Below, piece after piece: positions 44,901 through 55,638 of a stretch of 64,000 nt of DNA. The stretch lies in assembly GCF_011751075.1 (NCBI RefSeq), contig NZ_JAALLN010000005.1:208868-272867 (forward strand), written 5' to 3'. The stretch's first letter is position 1. Each line of letters opens with the position of its first letter. This DNA is from Flavobacterium poyangense (GTDB lineage Bacteria; Bacteroidota; Bacteroidia; Flavobacteriales; Flavobacteriaceae). The notes under the pieces were generated by a model. The model did not search any database. It was given only the letters and a program-made list of their open reading frames with translations, and was not told where the DNA came from. The translations under genes and the position numbers were made by a program.

Positions 44901-47099
44901 ATGGCTGAGAATACTAAAATAGTACAATGTTTTTTACCTGCTATGACCGCAGGTATCTATTCGACCAAAGTACAGCAACGTTTGGTAAAGGACAATGCGA
45001 ACCTTTTAGATGTAGAGAAAACATTTGATTTTGGTGTTGATGCGGCGCGATTTACAATCAATTCTAATGATATTTATTCGGTTTATCCCCCAACAAATAA
45101 ATCCGGTACTTATTCGGAGTCCTTACCTCATTTGGTTTTTACAAGAAAAACATTGCCTTGGGAACGTACTATAGACGGCAAACTACCCTTATTTCAGCGA
45201 GATGAAACTCCGGTAGAGAAGCGCAATCCACAAGATTCACCACCGGTTCCGTGGATGGCCTTGCTACTTTTTGATGAAGAAGAAATGAAAAACTTGCAGA
45301 TAAGTAAAAATACTATTGCAGCACTTGTTCAGCCAAATTTGTCGGATGGAATTATTCGCCCTGAAATTTTTGATAAAAATACAACTACTCAGGATGTATT
45401 AAAGTTAATGGAATGGGAGAAAGTAACCGATGGATGTTTTACAATTGAGCTAACCAAAGAGCAATTTGAAAAAAATGTACCTTCTATGGACAGCCTTTCT
45501 TTCTTGGCTCATGCCAAAGAAGTTAGCATCACAGATAAGGACAAAGCCGGAATCACCGATTTAAATGACGATGGAGCAGGAGTTTTTTCTGTTATTGTGG
45601 GCAATCGTTTGCCAAGCAAGGGCAAACAAAATACAGCAATATTAGTATCTCTTGAAGGCTTTACGGCTTATTTGAAAGGGGCTAATCCAATGAAGAAAAT
45701 TCCTTCCGAGCATAAAGCAAGACTTGCCGTACTGGCAAGTTGGAATTTTATAGACGATGGAGAACTCAGTTTTTCGCAGTTAATAGATAGTGTAGAAATA
45801 AAAAGTATGAAAGTTCAAAGAAAAGAGGAAGCTTCTGATTTAGTTCCTTTTTTCGATTCAGGATACATACCAATTGAGCATTTAACGCGTACCGGAGCCA
45901 GCACATTGTCCTGGTATCACGGTCCGCTTGTTCCAAAATTATTTCCAGCTTCTACAAAGAATATTTCTTTTTCTACTTCAGATGCGGCATTGCGATATGA
46001 TAAAACTACGGGTTTTTTTGATATTTCTTTTGCTGCCGCCTGGCAGTTAGGCCGCATACTGGCTCTGCAAAATCAGGAGTTTTCCAAAACAATTTTAAAC
46101 TGGCGAATAACACAGAATCAGCTCGAAGCCGGTAAAGAAAAAGAAGAGAGTATCAATGTAATTTTGAGCAATACTGATGGAGCAGATTTAAAAGATAAAG
46201 TAATCCGTTATCTAGGTCAATTAAATGAACTTGAAATTCCGATTTCGACAGAAAAGACCTCAGCGGTATCCGAAGAAATTCCTAAGACAGTGCAGCATTT
46301 TTTAAATGATTTGTATCAATTAAAAGGAATTCCATTTCCTTATTTGGTTCCGCATGAGTTGCTTTTAGAAAAAGAGCATGAAGCTTTTACAGGAACACTT
46401 TCTTTATTTTATGTAGATCCCAATTGGGTTGAAGCCTTACTTGACGGGGCTCTGAGTATTGGAAGAATACAAAACAATGACACATTACTTCAATTAGCAA
46501 TAAACGGTGAATTTATAACGGGCTATAATACGCAATCTATAGTAATCGATGAAAAAAAGAAAGAAAAGGAAGAAGTAAAAGGGAGAAGATTAAATACGAC
46601 AGGTTTTTTGTTCCGATCCAATCTTGTATCGGGCTGGAGAGGATTAGAAATCAAGGCTTTTGATGGCGAAGGTACAAAACTTCCTGCTTTGCGTTTTGAA
46701 CGAATCGATGCGGACATTTTTCTGGGAATTTTTAATGGAAATATAGCCAGTATTACCATCACACAACCCTATGAAGGACTTCATTTTGGGATAAAATATA
46801 GCAATAATAAGTATCAGAAGAATTTGAAAAATGAAGACGGTACAAATCAAAAAGTAAAAGATGGTACTGCCGATGTAGACAAAGAACTTAATGAGGGATT
46901 GATAGAAAATGGCATTTTAGATATAAGTGCTTTGGCTGCCATCATGAAACAAAAATTAATAAACAAAAAATGGATGAATACACTGGGAGAAAGCAAGGGA
47001 AAATATTTTACTTCTGCTGAATTTGCTTATCAGATGGTAGACAGTCCGGTGCAAAGAACTATTTCTGTAAACGTCTTAAATGTAAAAAATCATGGGTAA
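44901..47099 (+). CDS. Large protein with PWERTIDG motif, DUF6603-associated
   Basis: A 732-aa soluble protein, no signal peptide. Recognisable stretches are FGVDAARFTINSNDIYSVYP, HLVFTRKTLPWERTIDGKLP and PWMALLLFDEEEM near the N-terminus, then SFLAHAKEV, STLSWYHGPLVPKLFP and AAWQLGRILALQNQEFS. I cannot name a family for it with confidence, but it reads as one consistent protein rather than a fusion. Its last 8 bp overlap the start of the 1182-aa gene, so the two are translationally coupled and probably form a complex. The gene order suggests that DUF6603, this protein and the next are one functional unit. Confidence 0.6.
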   Translation: MAENTKIVQCFLPAMTAGIYSTKVQQRLVKDNANLLDVEKTFDFGVDAARFTINSNDIYSVYPPTNKSGTYSESLPHLVFTRKTLPWERTIDGKLPLFQRDETPVEKRNPQDSPPVPWMALLLFDEEEMKNLQISKNTIAALVQPNLSDGIIRPEIFDKNTTTQDVLKLMEWEKVTDGCFTIELTKEQFEKNVPSMDSLSFLAHAKEVSITDKDKAGITDLNDDGAGVFSVIVGNRLPSKGKQNTAILVSLEGFTAYLKGANPMKKIPSEHKARLAVLASWNFIDDGELSFSQLIDSVEIKSMKVQRKEEASDLVPFFDSGYIPIEHLTRTGASTLSWYHGPLVPKLFPASTKNISFSTSDAALRYDKTTGFFDISFAAAWQLGRILALQNQEFSKTILNWRITQNQLEAGKEKEESINVILSNTDGADLKDKVIRYLGQLNELEIPISTEKTSAVSEEIPKTVQHFLNDLYQLKGIPFPYLVPHELLLEKEHEAFTGTLSLFYVDPNWVEALLDGALSIGRIQNNDTLLQLAINGEFITGYNTQSIVIDEKKKEKEEVKGRRLNTTGFLFRSNLVSGWRGLEIKAFDGEGTKLPALRFERIDADIFLGIFNGNIASITITQPYEGLHFGIKYSNNKYQKNLKNEDGTNQKVKDGTADVDKELNEGLIENGILDISALAAIMKQKLINKKWMNTLGESKGKYFTSAEFAYQMVDSPVQRTISVNVLNVKNHG

Positions 47100-50000
47100 C
47101 ACTGCTAAACTTTTTGTTCCTATGTATATGGAAGCACTGGTGTTAAGTTCAGATAAAGACGATTGTTTGGATTTGGGACCTCAATTGAAAAATTACGATC
47201 AGAGTATTTTGGGAAATGTTTTACAACCCGATACGAATCAAGAGGTAACACTAAAAAAAGGAATCCATCTGCATTGGACGTTGCCGAAAGCTTTAAAACA
47301 TTCCTTCGTCAAAGAAAATGAAGAAACAAAATTCCCTTATGTTCCAAACCGATGGATGATCATTCGCGTCCAGACCAGTAAAGGAATCACAGCGATGCCC
47401 TCGAGAATCTGGATGATTAAAAGTGATGAGAAAAATGCCCTTAAAAGCAATGAAACTGCTCCAAATTGGATAGTTTTAAAAGACAATAAACTTGATTTTA
47501 GTAATCTGGGGAAAGCTGTAGAATGGAGTTCGGATTATACGGAGGAAACTGAGCAACCAATCTTAACCGGAGTAGGAGCTTTAAACCCCTATTTTGCTTC
47601 CTTTTATTTGAGTAGTAAGAACGTTTTTGGTTTTCACGATGATATGAAAGAGGTCGAAGCTAATACGACATTCACTTATGTTGTGGCAGGCTGGTACAGT
47701 GATCCTACTGTTGATCCGATTGGTTCCGGAAATTTTAATGCAGGAACTGATGCAGATGCAGAGCAAAAAAGAGTATCAGATTGGTTTAAACAGCAATGGA
47801 AATGCGATCAGGAAGCATATCCCGATTCGTGTTTATTGCATGCTTCGATACACAGCGTGCAATGGAATGCTGATGTAAGAAGTGGTGTTCCCGACGGAGA
47901 GGTACAAGTGTATGCAGGCAATACGGCAGTAGAAGCATTAAGTGCTCAGATTATAAAAAGCAGTGGTAAAGAAAAGTCGGGTTTAGAAGAGTTGATGAAT
48001 GCTTTGCAGTATCAGCTTTTGGATGATAACAGGAACGAACCTGGTCTGAAATCGATTCAAACCGAAATTCATAAGAGAGGATTTACACCTAAGAATAGAG
48101 GTTTTATATGGGAAATAGTTCGGGCAGAGGCAACAGATCAGGATTTAGAAAGCAAGCAGGAAGAACGAGCCCACTTTCCGGAAAACAGTTCGATTTTAAG
48201 TGAGTTTAATGCACTAAATCAAACTCAGATTATTTGTAATAGAATCAATCAGGAAGTCGCGAGCCTTCAACAAGAGTATTATTTTCTTTGGTACAAAGAA
48301 GCGCGTAAAACAGTTCGTAACGCCAAGGTTAAGGATTTTGATTATGTTGCTTTGAGAGCAGCACTATTAGACCAACTTGTGGCTAAAAAAGTAGAGCGTG
48401 ATGCCTTAAATACAGAGACCAGACAGCAAGTTGCCAGTTTAAAGATGTATAAAGAATTGTCAGGTGAGCAAGCTGAATTTGAACTTAAAGAAAAGTTAGA
48501 AGATCGTTTTTGGGAACCTAATGATCCGGTTTTATTGTTTTGCGGATCGGGTATTGGAGATACAGCGAAACCCGGTTTTCAAATTTCCGATAAAGAAATT
48601 TTTTGCCGGACTGAAGAACAATTGTTGACGAAACTTTACTTGAATGTGCCCTATAATGCTACTGTTATCCCGGTTAGTATCCCAGCTACGGCATTTGATG
48701 TTCCAAAAGTAAAGGAACTAGATCATGAAAATATTCCTTTTGAAGGAGTAAAAGCATTGGTTTATGAAACGTTGCTTTTAGATCAGGCACTTTCAGTAGA
48801 TATTGCTTTGGCTGCCTATACAGAAGCGCAATTGGAAGAAGGAAAAGATAAAAAAAGTCCTGTGATCAAAAGCTTTGCTAAAACAGTGGTTGCCAAACAA
48901 CTCAAACCGGATTATGACGAAAAAGAGAAAGCGCATGAGCCATTTTCAATTACCAAATGGTCACAGGCATGGTCACCCTTATTTATGGTATGGGAAGCGG
49001 ACTATATTTCAAATACTCCCAATATAAGAGAGTTGGATTTAATTGAGAATACAGACCAATGGAAATTACAGGATAGGTTACATTTTAAGATGCAATCAGC
49101 AGTAGGAACCGGGCAAAGCATACCCGTTAATGGTATAAGTCCGTTTTCGAGTTCTGTTTTTGCGAACCTAAAGAGAGTTTTACCAGATAGCATTGTAAAT
49201 AAGTATGGAAACCTAAATCTGGTTGCACAAGCATTGAGTGGTCTGCATAAAATTCTGGTAATGCAAAGCCCCGATATTCAGTTTCCACCATTTCAATATA
49301 CCAGTGATAGAATAAACAATTTTGCTACAGATTATTTGATCGATCAGGAGGAGCTAAATGTGATTGGAGAAGATGGTTATAAACTGGGTTGTAATCCAGG
49401 TAATGTAAATGGTACAGATGGCGAGGTTTTTAATCCGTTGCGTTCCGGTTTTATCAAAATAAAAAAGCTCTTGATTGTTGATGTTTTTGGGCAGGTAAAA
49501 AAAGTAATAGTAGATAAAGATGCTGCTAATCCAACGATAACAGCTGCTGTTACACTAAGAGGAGATTTGGAAAGTTCAGGAACTATAATTCCGCTTCCGC
49601 CAAGAATAATCCAGCCTTCACGATTGCAATTTAATTGGTTAAACGCAAAGGACGAGATTATCTATCAGGACACAGGTAAAACCGATAATCCGGTTTTAGG
49701 ATGGCTCGTTCCCAATTATTTAGACAAAAGCATCTTGGTGTATGACGGCGATGGTAAGGAAGTGCTAATGCTTCGTATCACAACAGACAGCACTAAAGAC
49801 AATGGACTTCAGCTTCTAAAAAGTCCTTTCCCGGGCGGGCATCCCATTCCCGATTTAGCAGCTAATCCACAATTAAAAAAACTGTTGGATATGATAAATA
49901 AAGGCAGTATTGCATCGGGAATTATGGATCTGGCTTATAAAATAAGTGCAAACCTAACAGGGAATACTGCTTTACAGAACAATACAGCTGCCTTATTGTG

Positions 50001-50640
50001 CGGACAGCCTTTGGCCTTAGTACGCTGTTCGATTGGACTAGAATTATTGGGATCTCCCTATAACAACCAGCGATGGGATAAATCCGGAAAAGAAGATATA
50101 GGAGGTATAGATACGGTTAATTTTCCACTTGCGATTGGTGATTATAGTATGGAAAAAGAGGGCTTAGTGGGCTATTTTACAGATGTGGATGGTACTGCAT
50201 TTTATACTGCTGCCAATGCCCCTGAGTTTATTTTTAGTAGTGACGCTTTTTTTAAGAAAGGTGCAATAGTAAAACTGGCACTTCATCAGGAACCTTTAAA
50301 AGTGACTTTACTAATGGATCCTTCTGCCGGAGTGCATCTGGCGACAGGTATTCTGCCAACAAAACAGGTGACATTATTTGATCACAATTCAAGCCGTTTG
50401 TTGTCACAGTTGAATATAGGTTTTATGGTAGCGCCCTTTATTGCCGAAAAAGTAGCTCCGGACATCCCGATACCCACTAGTATTAACGCAAACTGGAAGT
50501 GGACTCACAAATCTGATGTGGTAACCTGGCAGGATGATGTTGCTTTGGCTGAAGGGAAAAACAAACAAATTTCAGGTTTTAAGAAACAACAGGTCTATGA
50601 AGGCTGGCTGAGATTGAACAATTTGAAAACGAACAATTAA
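47092..50640 (+). CDS. Giant protein with GIHLHWTLP motif
   Basis: A 1182-aa protein, no signal peptide. The N-terminus (KLFVPMYMEALVLSSDKDD) leads to KKGIHLHWTLPKALKH and FPYVPNRWMIIRVQ. The first motif also occurs in the 1943-aa vWA protein of the other arm (STKGIHLRWMLAGKL). A central helical segment (about 330-475, QEEYYFLWYKEARKTVRNAK-like, RAALLDQLVAKKVERDALNT) looks like a coiled coil. The rest is beta-rich. No enzyme motif was recognised. It overlaps the 732-aa gene by 8 bp. It is likely a structural partner of the DUF6603 protein. Confidence 0.6.
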   Translation: MGNTAKLFVPMYMEALVLSSDKDDCLDLGPQLKNYDQSILGNVLQPDTNQEVTLKKGIHLHWTLPKALKHSFVKENEETKFPYVPNRWMIIRVQTSKGITAMPSRIWMIKSDEKNALKSNETAPNWIVLKDNKLDFSNLGKAVEWSSDYTEETEQPILTGVGALNPYFASFYLSSKNVFGFHDDMKEVEANTTFTYVVAGWYSDPTVDPIGSGNFNAGTDADAEQKRVSDWFKQQWKCDQEAYPDSCLLHASIHSVQWNADVRSGVPDGEVQVYAGNTAVEALSAQIIKSSGKEKSGLEELMNALQYQLLDDNRNEPGLKSIQTEIHKRGFTPKNRGFIWEIVRAEATDQDLESKQEERAHFPENSSILSEFNALNQTQIICNRINQEVASLQQEYYFLWYKEARKTVRNAKVKDFDYVALRAALLDQLVAKKVERDALNTETRQQVASLKMYKELSGEQAEFELKEKLEDRFWEPNDPVLLFCGSGIGDTAKPGFQISDKEIFCRTEEQLLTKLYLNVPYNATVIPVSIPATAFDVPKVKELDHENIPFEGVKALVYETLLLDQALSVDIALAAYTEAQLEEGKDKKSPVIKSFAKTVVAKQLKPDYDEKEKAHEPFSITKWSQAWSPLFMVWEADYISNTPNIRELDLIENTDQWKLQDRLHFKMQSAVGTGQSIPVNGISPFSSSVFANLKRVLPDSIVNKYGNLNLVAQALSGLHKILVMQSPDIQFPPFQYTSDRINNFATDYLIDQEELNVIGEDGYKLGCNPGNVNGTDGEVFNPLRSGFIKIKKLLIVDVFGQVKKVIVDKDAANPTITAAVTLRGDLESSGTIIPLPPRIIQPSRLQFNWLNAKDEIIYQDTGKTDNPVLGWLVPNYLDKSILVYDGDGKEVLMLRITTDSTKDNGLQLLKSPFPGGHPIPDLAANPQLKKLLDMINKGSIASGIMDLAYKISANLTGNTALQNNTAALLCGQPLALVRCSIGLELLGSPYNNQRWDKSGKEDIGGIDTVNFPLAIGDYSMEKEGLVGYFTDVDGTAFYTAANAPEFIFSSDAFFKKGAIVKLALHQEPLKVTLLMDPSAGVHLATGILPTKQVTLFDHNSSRLLSQLNIGFMVAPFIAEKVAPDIPIPTSINANWKWTHKSDVVTWQDDVALAEGKNKQISGFKKQQVYEGWLRLNNLKTNN

Positions 50641-50658
50641 CATATAAAATAAAAAAAT

Positions 50659-52476
50659 ATGGAGTATGTAACGGATGGCAGCAGCAATTCAGTAACCAAT
50701 GGCGAAGCACTGGTGCTGGACATAGTAATTTCAAAGAAGAATTCGGAAACTATTTTGTTAAAGGGAATTTTTACAGTCGAAGGTATTGCAGATATAGCTG
50801 TGGGTGATGATTTAAAAAACCTCAGTTGTGAACTTTGGGAAAAAGCAGATGATGGTGAAAATGCAAGTACATCACCGGTAAAAATTTGTAATCTTCTCCA
50901 TGATCCTGATAATCCCAATGTAATGTATCATAGTATTCCGAAAGATTATGACCAGAAGTACAAAAAAATAGAATTGAAAATAAGAGCTAAAAAATGTACG
51001 ATCAATTCAGAAACGGCTGTGCTCAATATTACATTTATAGATCAAAATGTTGCCGCTGAGGTTAATTTTACAGTGGTTGCTGCAGCCATTAAACCCGAGA
51101 TAATCAAGTTTGAGGCGAGCGTTACTGTTCTGCAAAGTAATAAAACGGTCAGATTATCATGGTATGCTAAAGGAGACAAATACATCTTATGGGAAGGATT
51201 CAAAAAACTAAAAGAGGGAGAGTTAAAGGATCTTGAAGAAAGTTATACGATTGACAAAATTGCAACCGGAGACCATTCTTATACACTCGAAGTACAACGC
51301 GGTAATGCTTCTGTAACCCAAACGATACAGGTGAGAGCCTTAGGGGAATCAAAATTTTATTCCAATTGCAATCCAACCGGAGCTGATTCCATTTATAAAA
51401 TTGGTAATTTCTGCGTGAGTCAGGATTCTTCCTATTTGTTTAGCTTGATGCTTAAAACGGAAAACGGCAAAACGCAATTAGACCATATTGGCTATACAAA
51501 TGCGATTGAAGGTTTTTCCGGAAATTGGAATCGAATCTTACTTTCAGATACAGATAAAAAGGTACTCGAACCTTTTGCAACTTCTCCATTACTGCACATG
51601 AAAAGTACAGGTGAATTACACGGACGTTTGTTTTTTGTAGGAGGCAGTTACGTAAAACCAATGATTACCAGTAACGCTACAGCAGTAGTTTATCTGGATC
51701 TGGACTTATATGATGACAGCGAAAAAGATAAGGAGAAAGCAAAGAACAGAGTGAAACTTATTACAGAGCTGTCCTGGTCTTCACGTATGGGACATGCATG
51801 CGCTCTTTTTCCCTCTGGTGATCAGGAAAAAATATGGCTTTTGGGAGGTGTTGATGAGTGGGGTAAAGCCTTAGATGATGTATGGGTTTCCGGTGACGGC
51901 GAAACATGGACAAACAATAATACAGACGGAAGTGTAAACGAAAACCCGAAAATACCTGTAAAAATGCCCTGGAAAAAAAGATGTCTGAGCGGAATTACAG
52001 TGGAACTGAAAGACAATGGACAAAAAAAAGCGATATGGTTTGGTGGCGGCTTTTCTGAAATAGGAGGAACCGAAACATCGGATATCTGGAAATGGGAAGA
52101 CAACAACTGGGGGGAAATTAAACCTCTTACCATCAATAATAGCTCTTATTTGTCTTCCGGAATTTCTTTTGTAGGGAAAGATAATGTTGACAGCACCGGT
52201 ATTTTTCTGTTAGGAGGTTATCAGGACAATCAAAACAAGAAAAAATATTTTTATAGAGTAACACTCAATAATGGTAATTACAGAACCGACGAACTCGATA
52301 CATCTTCGGGTGTAGATAGTCTCGCGACCACTAAACAATCCAAAATAGTGACCGGATTTTTTAAGGGATGTATGTGGTATATGGTTTTTACTAACGAAGG
52401 TGATTTAGGAATAACCTATTCGAATTTGTTTTACTGGGTACAGGTCGCAACCAGCAGGACTTTAATTTTAAGCTAG
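50659..52476 (+). CDS. Ig-like plus Kelch-repeat protein
   Basis: A 605-aa protein, no signal peptide. The N-terminal 140 residues are a beta-rich domain. Residues of about 145-225 form an Ig/FN3-like domain (VRLSWYAKGDKYILWEGFKK). From about 240 onwards there are Kelch-type repeats: MGHACALFPSGDQEKIWLLG then GVDEWGKALDDVWVSGDGET, AIWFGGGFSEIGGTETSDIW, and GIFLLGGYQDN. Kelch propellers bind protein or sugar. It starts 18 bp after the 1182-aa gene. It may be the receptor-contact module of the plus arm; this is inferred. Confidence 0.68.
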   Translation: MEYVTDGSSNSVTNGEALVLDIVISKKNSETILLKGIFTVEGIADIAVGDDLKNLSCELWEKADDGENASTSPVKICNLLHDPDNPNVMYHSIPKDYDQKYKKIELKIRAKKCTINSETAVLNITFIDQNVAAEVNFTVVAAAIKPEIIKFEASVTVLQSNKTVRLSWYAKGDKYILWEGFKKLKEGELKDLEESYTIDKIATGDHSYTLEVQRGNASVTQTIQVRALGESKFYSNCNPTGADSIYKIGNFCVSQDSSYLFSLMLKTENGKTQLDHIGYTNAIEGFSGNWNRILLSDTDKKVLEPFATSPLLHMKSTGELHGRLFFVGGSYVKPMITSNATAVVYLDLDLYDDSEKDKEKAKNRVKLITELSWSSRMGHACALFPSGDQEKIWLLGGVDEWGKALDDVWVSGDGETWTNNNTDGSVNENPKIPVKMPWKKRCLSGITVELKDNGQKKAIWFGGGFSEIGGTETSDIWKWEDNNWGEIKPLTINNSSYLSSGISFVGKDNVDSTGIFLLGGYQDNQNKKKYFYRVTLNNGNYRTDELDTSSGVDSLATTKQSKIVTGFFKGCMWYMVFTNEGDLGITYSNLFYWVQVATSRTLILS

Positions 52477-52500
52477 TTTTTTAATTAAAAAAAAAGAATC

Positions 52501-54579
52501 ATGAACATTTTATCTAAAAAACAGTGTCTGGGCTGCCTGATTTTTTCGCTGTTCTTAATTGTAGCAACACCGAATTTATTCGCCCAATCCAAATACACGG
52601 TTTTATTGCCAACTATTGACAAGGCGATACCGGGAGAAAGCAATAATAATTTGCGGGTAGCAGGAGATGAAAAAGGAATCGAAACGACAAAGTCATTTTT
52701 TAAGTTCGATATCAATCCTTTACCCATTAATGCTAAGGTCGCAGAGGTGAATTTAAAATTGTACACTATTTTCAATGCCGCTATTTCTGATTTCTCTGTT
52801 CAAACCATTACACTTTTAAGAGGAGATAATTTATGGACAGGGGATGAAACCAGTTTAGCAAATCCCGCATTAAAATGGGCCAACATTAACGAAAATGCAG
52901 AAGGGCCAATTGGGCGTGCTGAGGTAAAAAAGAAGACCACATCCATAACGATGAAACTTAAATTCCCGGAGTCGTTATCTTATGTTTCTAATCTCCCTGG
53001 AGGTGGTGTGCTTTCTTTAGCGGCACGTTCTCCCGAGAAAGGACAGAGTACTCAGTTTTTCTCAACGATAACAGCAGCAACGCCTTCCAATTTCTCAAAA
53101 AAACCGAAGTTACTGGTGAGTTATGAGGTAGACCCGTATCCGTTTAGAGAAGATTGGGCACAGCCTTTTGCAAATGCGCAACACAATAGTCTGCTGAATT
53201 GGAGTACAAATACTTCTATTGTGACAGCACAAGCCAGAGCGTTACCCAATACAGGAAATGAATACATGCAGGATATAGGTAATAGAGGAGCACTGTTGAT
53301 TTACAAAAACCAGCCTATTGTTTTTACTTTAACTACTACAGGAACAAATTCTGCTTTTTATGTGAAACAATTAGATTCCAAAGGCACTATTTTATGGAGC
53401 ACCGAGGTTGATGGACCAGCTAAAACCTGCCCTTTAATCGACGAAAAAGGGTTGTTGTACTATATTTCTACCGCAGGAATTTTAACTATGATAGATTTAA
53501 AGAATCCTAACAGTACTTTAAACCCTCCAAAAAAAATGAAACTGACCGATATCACTAACAATCAAATAACAGTATTAAGTAATGATGTTGTCACCAGTGC
53601 TATATTAGGTTATGACCGTACACTTTATCTGTCATCAGATACTAGTACACTAGCGCTTTCTGCTTATCCGGAGTTCCAGATAAGATGGAATTATGAATTG
53701 AGAAATAATGAAACTAATGGCCCGGTTTCACTAAGTGCGGACGAAAGGAGAGCATTTCTAATCAATGTAGACAAACAACAAAAAAAGGGCAGGTTGTTGG
53801 TATTGGATAATTTTGACGGTTCTGTAATCGCTGCATCCGATTATGTTTTGGGAGGCTATCAGGACGGAACAAATTCCTTTATTCCTGCTCCAATTGTTCA
53901 GAATGATTCAACTGTTTTTGTCCTTAATGGGTTTGACAGAAGCAGCAAACTTTTTGTTTTTGATACAGATAACAAAGAAGGAATTTTGGTTAAGAAATCT
54001 ATAGAGTCCGGAGCAACGGTTAATGATGGTATTTCGCAACCAGCTATAGATGCAAAAAGCAATGTGTTTTTTGTCTACAATAATAAACTGGCAAAATATG
54101 ACCCGCAGGAAAACAAAGTAGTTCCTTTTGATAAATCGGATACGTTGGATAATGGTTCCATATTGGTTTGCGATGCTTCGTCCGATATTTATGCCAATGA
54201 CCCGTATGGCACTACAAAAAGAGTATTGGGTTTTAAAAATGATAGTGAAGATCCAAATTCTTTTTCAGTTGGGTTTAGCTCCGATAGTGAGTATACTAAG
54301 AGAAATCTAATATTAGCGCCGGACGGCACACTCTATACGGTCACGGCAAAAGACTTAATTGCCATAACGGCGGTCAAGGTCGGGATTAATGATGTAACAA
54401 TTGCAGCATCAGATTTAAAAACTAATACGCTATATCGGGCATCAAACACCATTACGGTTGACGGATCCAGGGTCTCGAAAATGATTGACACCATCCTTAA
54501 TTCAGGGGGAACGATCGGTTTTAAACCCGGATTTTCGTGGATTACAGGAGCGAAGTTGACCTGTAAGACGGGGCATTAA
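52501..54579 (+). CDS. Secreted DNRLRE-domain and beta-propeller protein
   Basis: A 692-aa protein. A signal peptide (CLIFSLFLIVATPNLFAQ) is followed by a DNRLRE-type domain (about 30-205) with TKSFFKFDINPLPINAKVAE and LLRGDNLWTGDETSLANPAL. Residues of about 235-620 form a PQQ-like propeller with blades such as LSSDTSTLALSAYPEFQIRW and LLVLDNFDGSVIAASDY. The C-terminal about 60 residues (TLYRASNTITVDGSRVSKMI to TIGFKPGFSWITGAKL) are a short coat-hanger-like stack found at the end of many Bacteroidota surface proteins. It is exported; no T9SS sorting domain is visible. Confidence 0.75.
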   Translation: MNILSKKQCLGCLIFSLFLIVATPNLFAQSKYTVLLPTIDKAIPGESNNNLRVAGDEKGIETTKSFFKFDINPLPINAKVAEVNLKLYTIFNAAISDFSVQTITLLRGDNLWTGDETSLANPALKWANINENAEGPIGRAEVKKKTTSITMKLKFPESLSYVSNLPGGGVLSLAARSPEKGQSTQFFSTITAATPSNFSKKPKLLVSYEVDPYPFREDWAQPFANAQHNSLLNWSTNTSIVTAQARALPNTGNEYMQDIGNRGALLIYKNQPIVFTLTTTGTNSAFYVKQLDSKGTILWSTEVDGPAKTCPLIDEKGLLYYISTAGILTMIDLKNPNSTLNPPKKMKLTDITNNQITVLSNDVVTSAILGYDRTLYLSSDTSTLALSAYPEFQIRWNYELRNNETNGPVSLSADERRAFLINVDKQQKKGRLLVLDNFDGSVIAASDYVLGGYQDGTNSFIPAPIVQNDSTVFVLNGFDRSSKLFVFDTDNKEGILVKKSIESGATVNDGISQPAIDAKSNVFFVYNNKLAKYDPQENKVVPFDKSDTLDNGSILVCDASSDIYANDPYGTTKRVLGFKNDSEDPNSFSVGFSSDSEYTKRNLILAPDGTLYTVTAKDLIAITAVKVGINDVTIAASDLKTNTLYRASNTITVDGSRVSKMIDTILNSGGTIGFKPGFSWITGAKLTCKTGH

Positions 54580-54613
54580 AAAACAAATTTCAACTAAATT
54601 AAAAATTATTATA

Positions 54614-55501
54614 ATGAAAAAAATACAACAGTTAGTAGCAATTGCACTATTTATAATTTCGACTCAGGTAAACGCACAAGTTGCAGATGCATTGACAATT
54701 CTTCCAAATGGCAATGTAGGGATTGGTACCAATGATCCTCATCAGGCAAAATTGGTTGTAGATGGAAAGCAAAGTGACTCTTATAAAACTAAAATATTTG
54801 TTTATGGTTATGGAACATCTAGTACTATTCTGCCTAATGTTCCGATTGAAAATTCTATTTATGCTTCTGATGCGATTATTTCAGGTCAATTAAATGTGAT
54901 GTCCGATAGTCGAATAAAAAAAATAATAGGGAAAAGTGATAGGGATAAAGATCTTGAAATTCTTTCAAAAATTGCTGTGACAGATTATAAAATGATAGAT
55001 TCTATTGAAAAAGGGAATCAACATTACAAAAAAGTAATCGCCCAACAGGTAGAAAAAGTGTACCCAATGGCAGTAAGTTCAAATTTGACCGAAATTATTC
55101 CAAATATATACCAATTAAGTCGCGTCAACAAAGGTTGGATAGATTTAGAAACGAAGGATCTGGTTGCAGGTGATAAAGTAAAACTTGTTTTTAGTGAAGA
55201 GACAATTATTGTTACTGTATTGGAGATAGAGAAAGCGAGGATCAGGGTAAATTGTTCGAAAGAAGGAGCTGTTTTTGTCTATGGAAAAGAAGTGCATGAT
55301 TTTCGTTCAGTAGATTATGAGGCAATAGCAATGCTTAATGTAAGCGCCACTCAGGCCTTGCTGAAACGTGTTGAGGTACTGGAAGCCAATGAAGCTGCAT
55401 TAAATAAAACCATTGGTGAATTAAAAGCAGAACAACTACAGACCAATCAACGATTGCAGAGGATCGAACAATTTCTTTTACCAAGAATCGCTGATAAGTA
55501 A
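54614..55501 (+). CDS. Secreted fibre protein with S74 endosialidase-type chaperone
   Basis: A 295-aa protein. A signal peptide (QLVAIALFIISTQVNAQ) precedes ALTILPNGNVGIGTNDPHQA. The C-terminal half is an S74 intramolecular chaperone: MSDSRIKKIIGKSDRDKDLE, KIAVTDYKMIDSIEKGNQHY, VIAQQVEKVYPMAV, then a coiled-coil tail (LLKRVEVLEANEAALNKTIG). In phage tailspikes this domain drives trimer folding and is then cut off at the Ser in DSRIK-like motifs. Here the protein is exported. It follows the propeller gene by 34 bp and probably trimerises a surface fibre. Confidence 0.82.
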   Translation: MKKIQQLVAIALFIISTQVNAQVADALTILPNGNVGIGTNDPHQAKLVVDGKQSDSYKTKIFVYGYGTSSTILPNVPIENSIYASDAIISGQLNVMSDSRIKKIIGKSDRDKDLEILSKIAVTDYKMIDSIEKGNQHYKKVIAQQVEKVYPMAVSSNLTEIIPNIYQLSRVNKGWIDLETKDLVAGDKVKLVFSEETIIVTVLEIEKARIRVNCSKEGAVFVYGKEVHDFRSVDYEAIAMLNVSATQALLKRVEVLEANEAALNKTIGELKAEQLQTNQRLQRIEQFLLPRIADK

Positions 55502-55638
55502 GTACGATAGTAACCTTAGTAGGGAACTTATTTTTTGACAGTCGGAAGCTGCAAAGTTTCTCATGCAGATATCAAAAGGGAAAGACGGAGTAAATCGAAA
55601 ATCCGATAAAGAGTAGATAAATTTAAAATAAAAATAGT

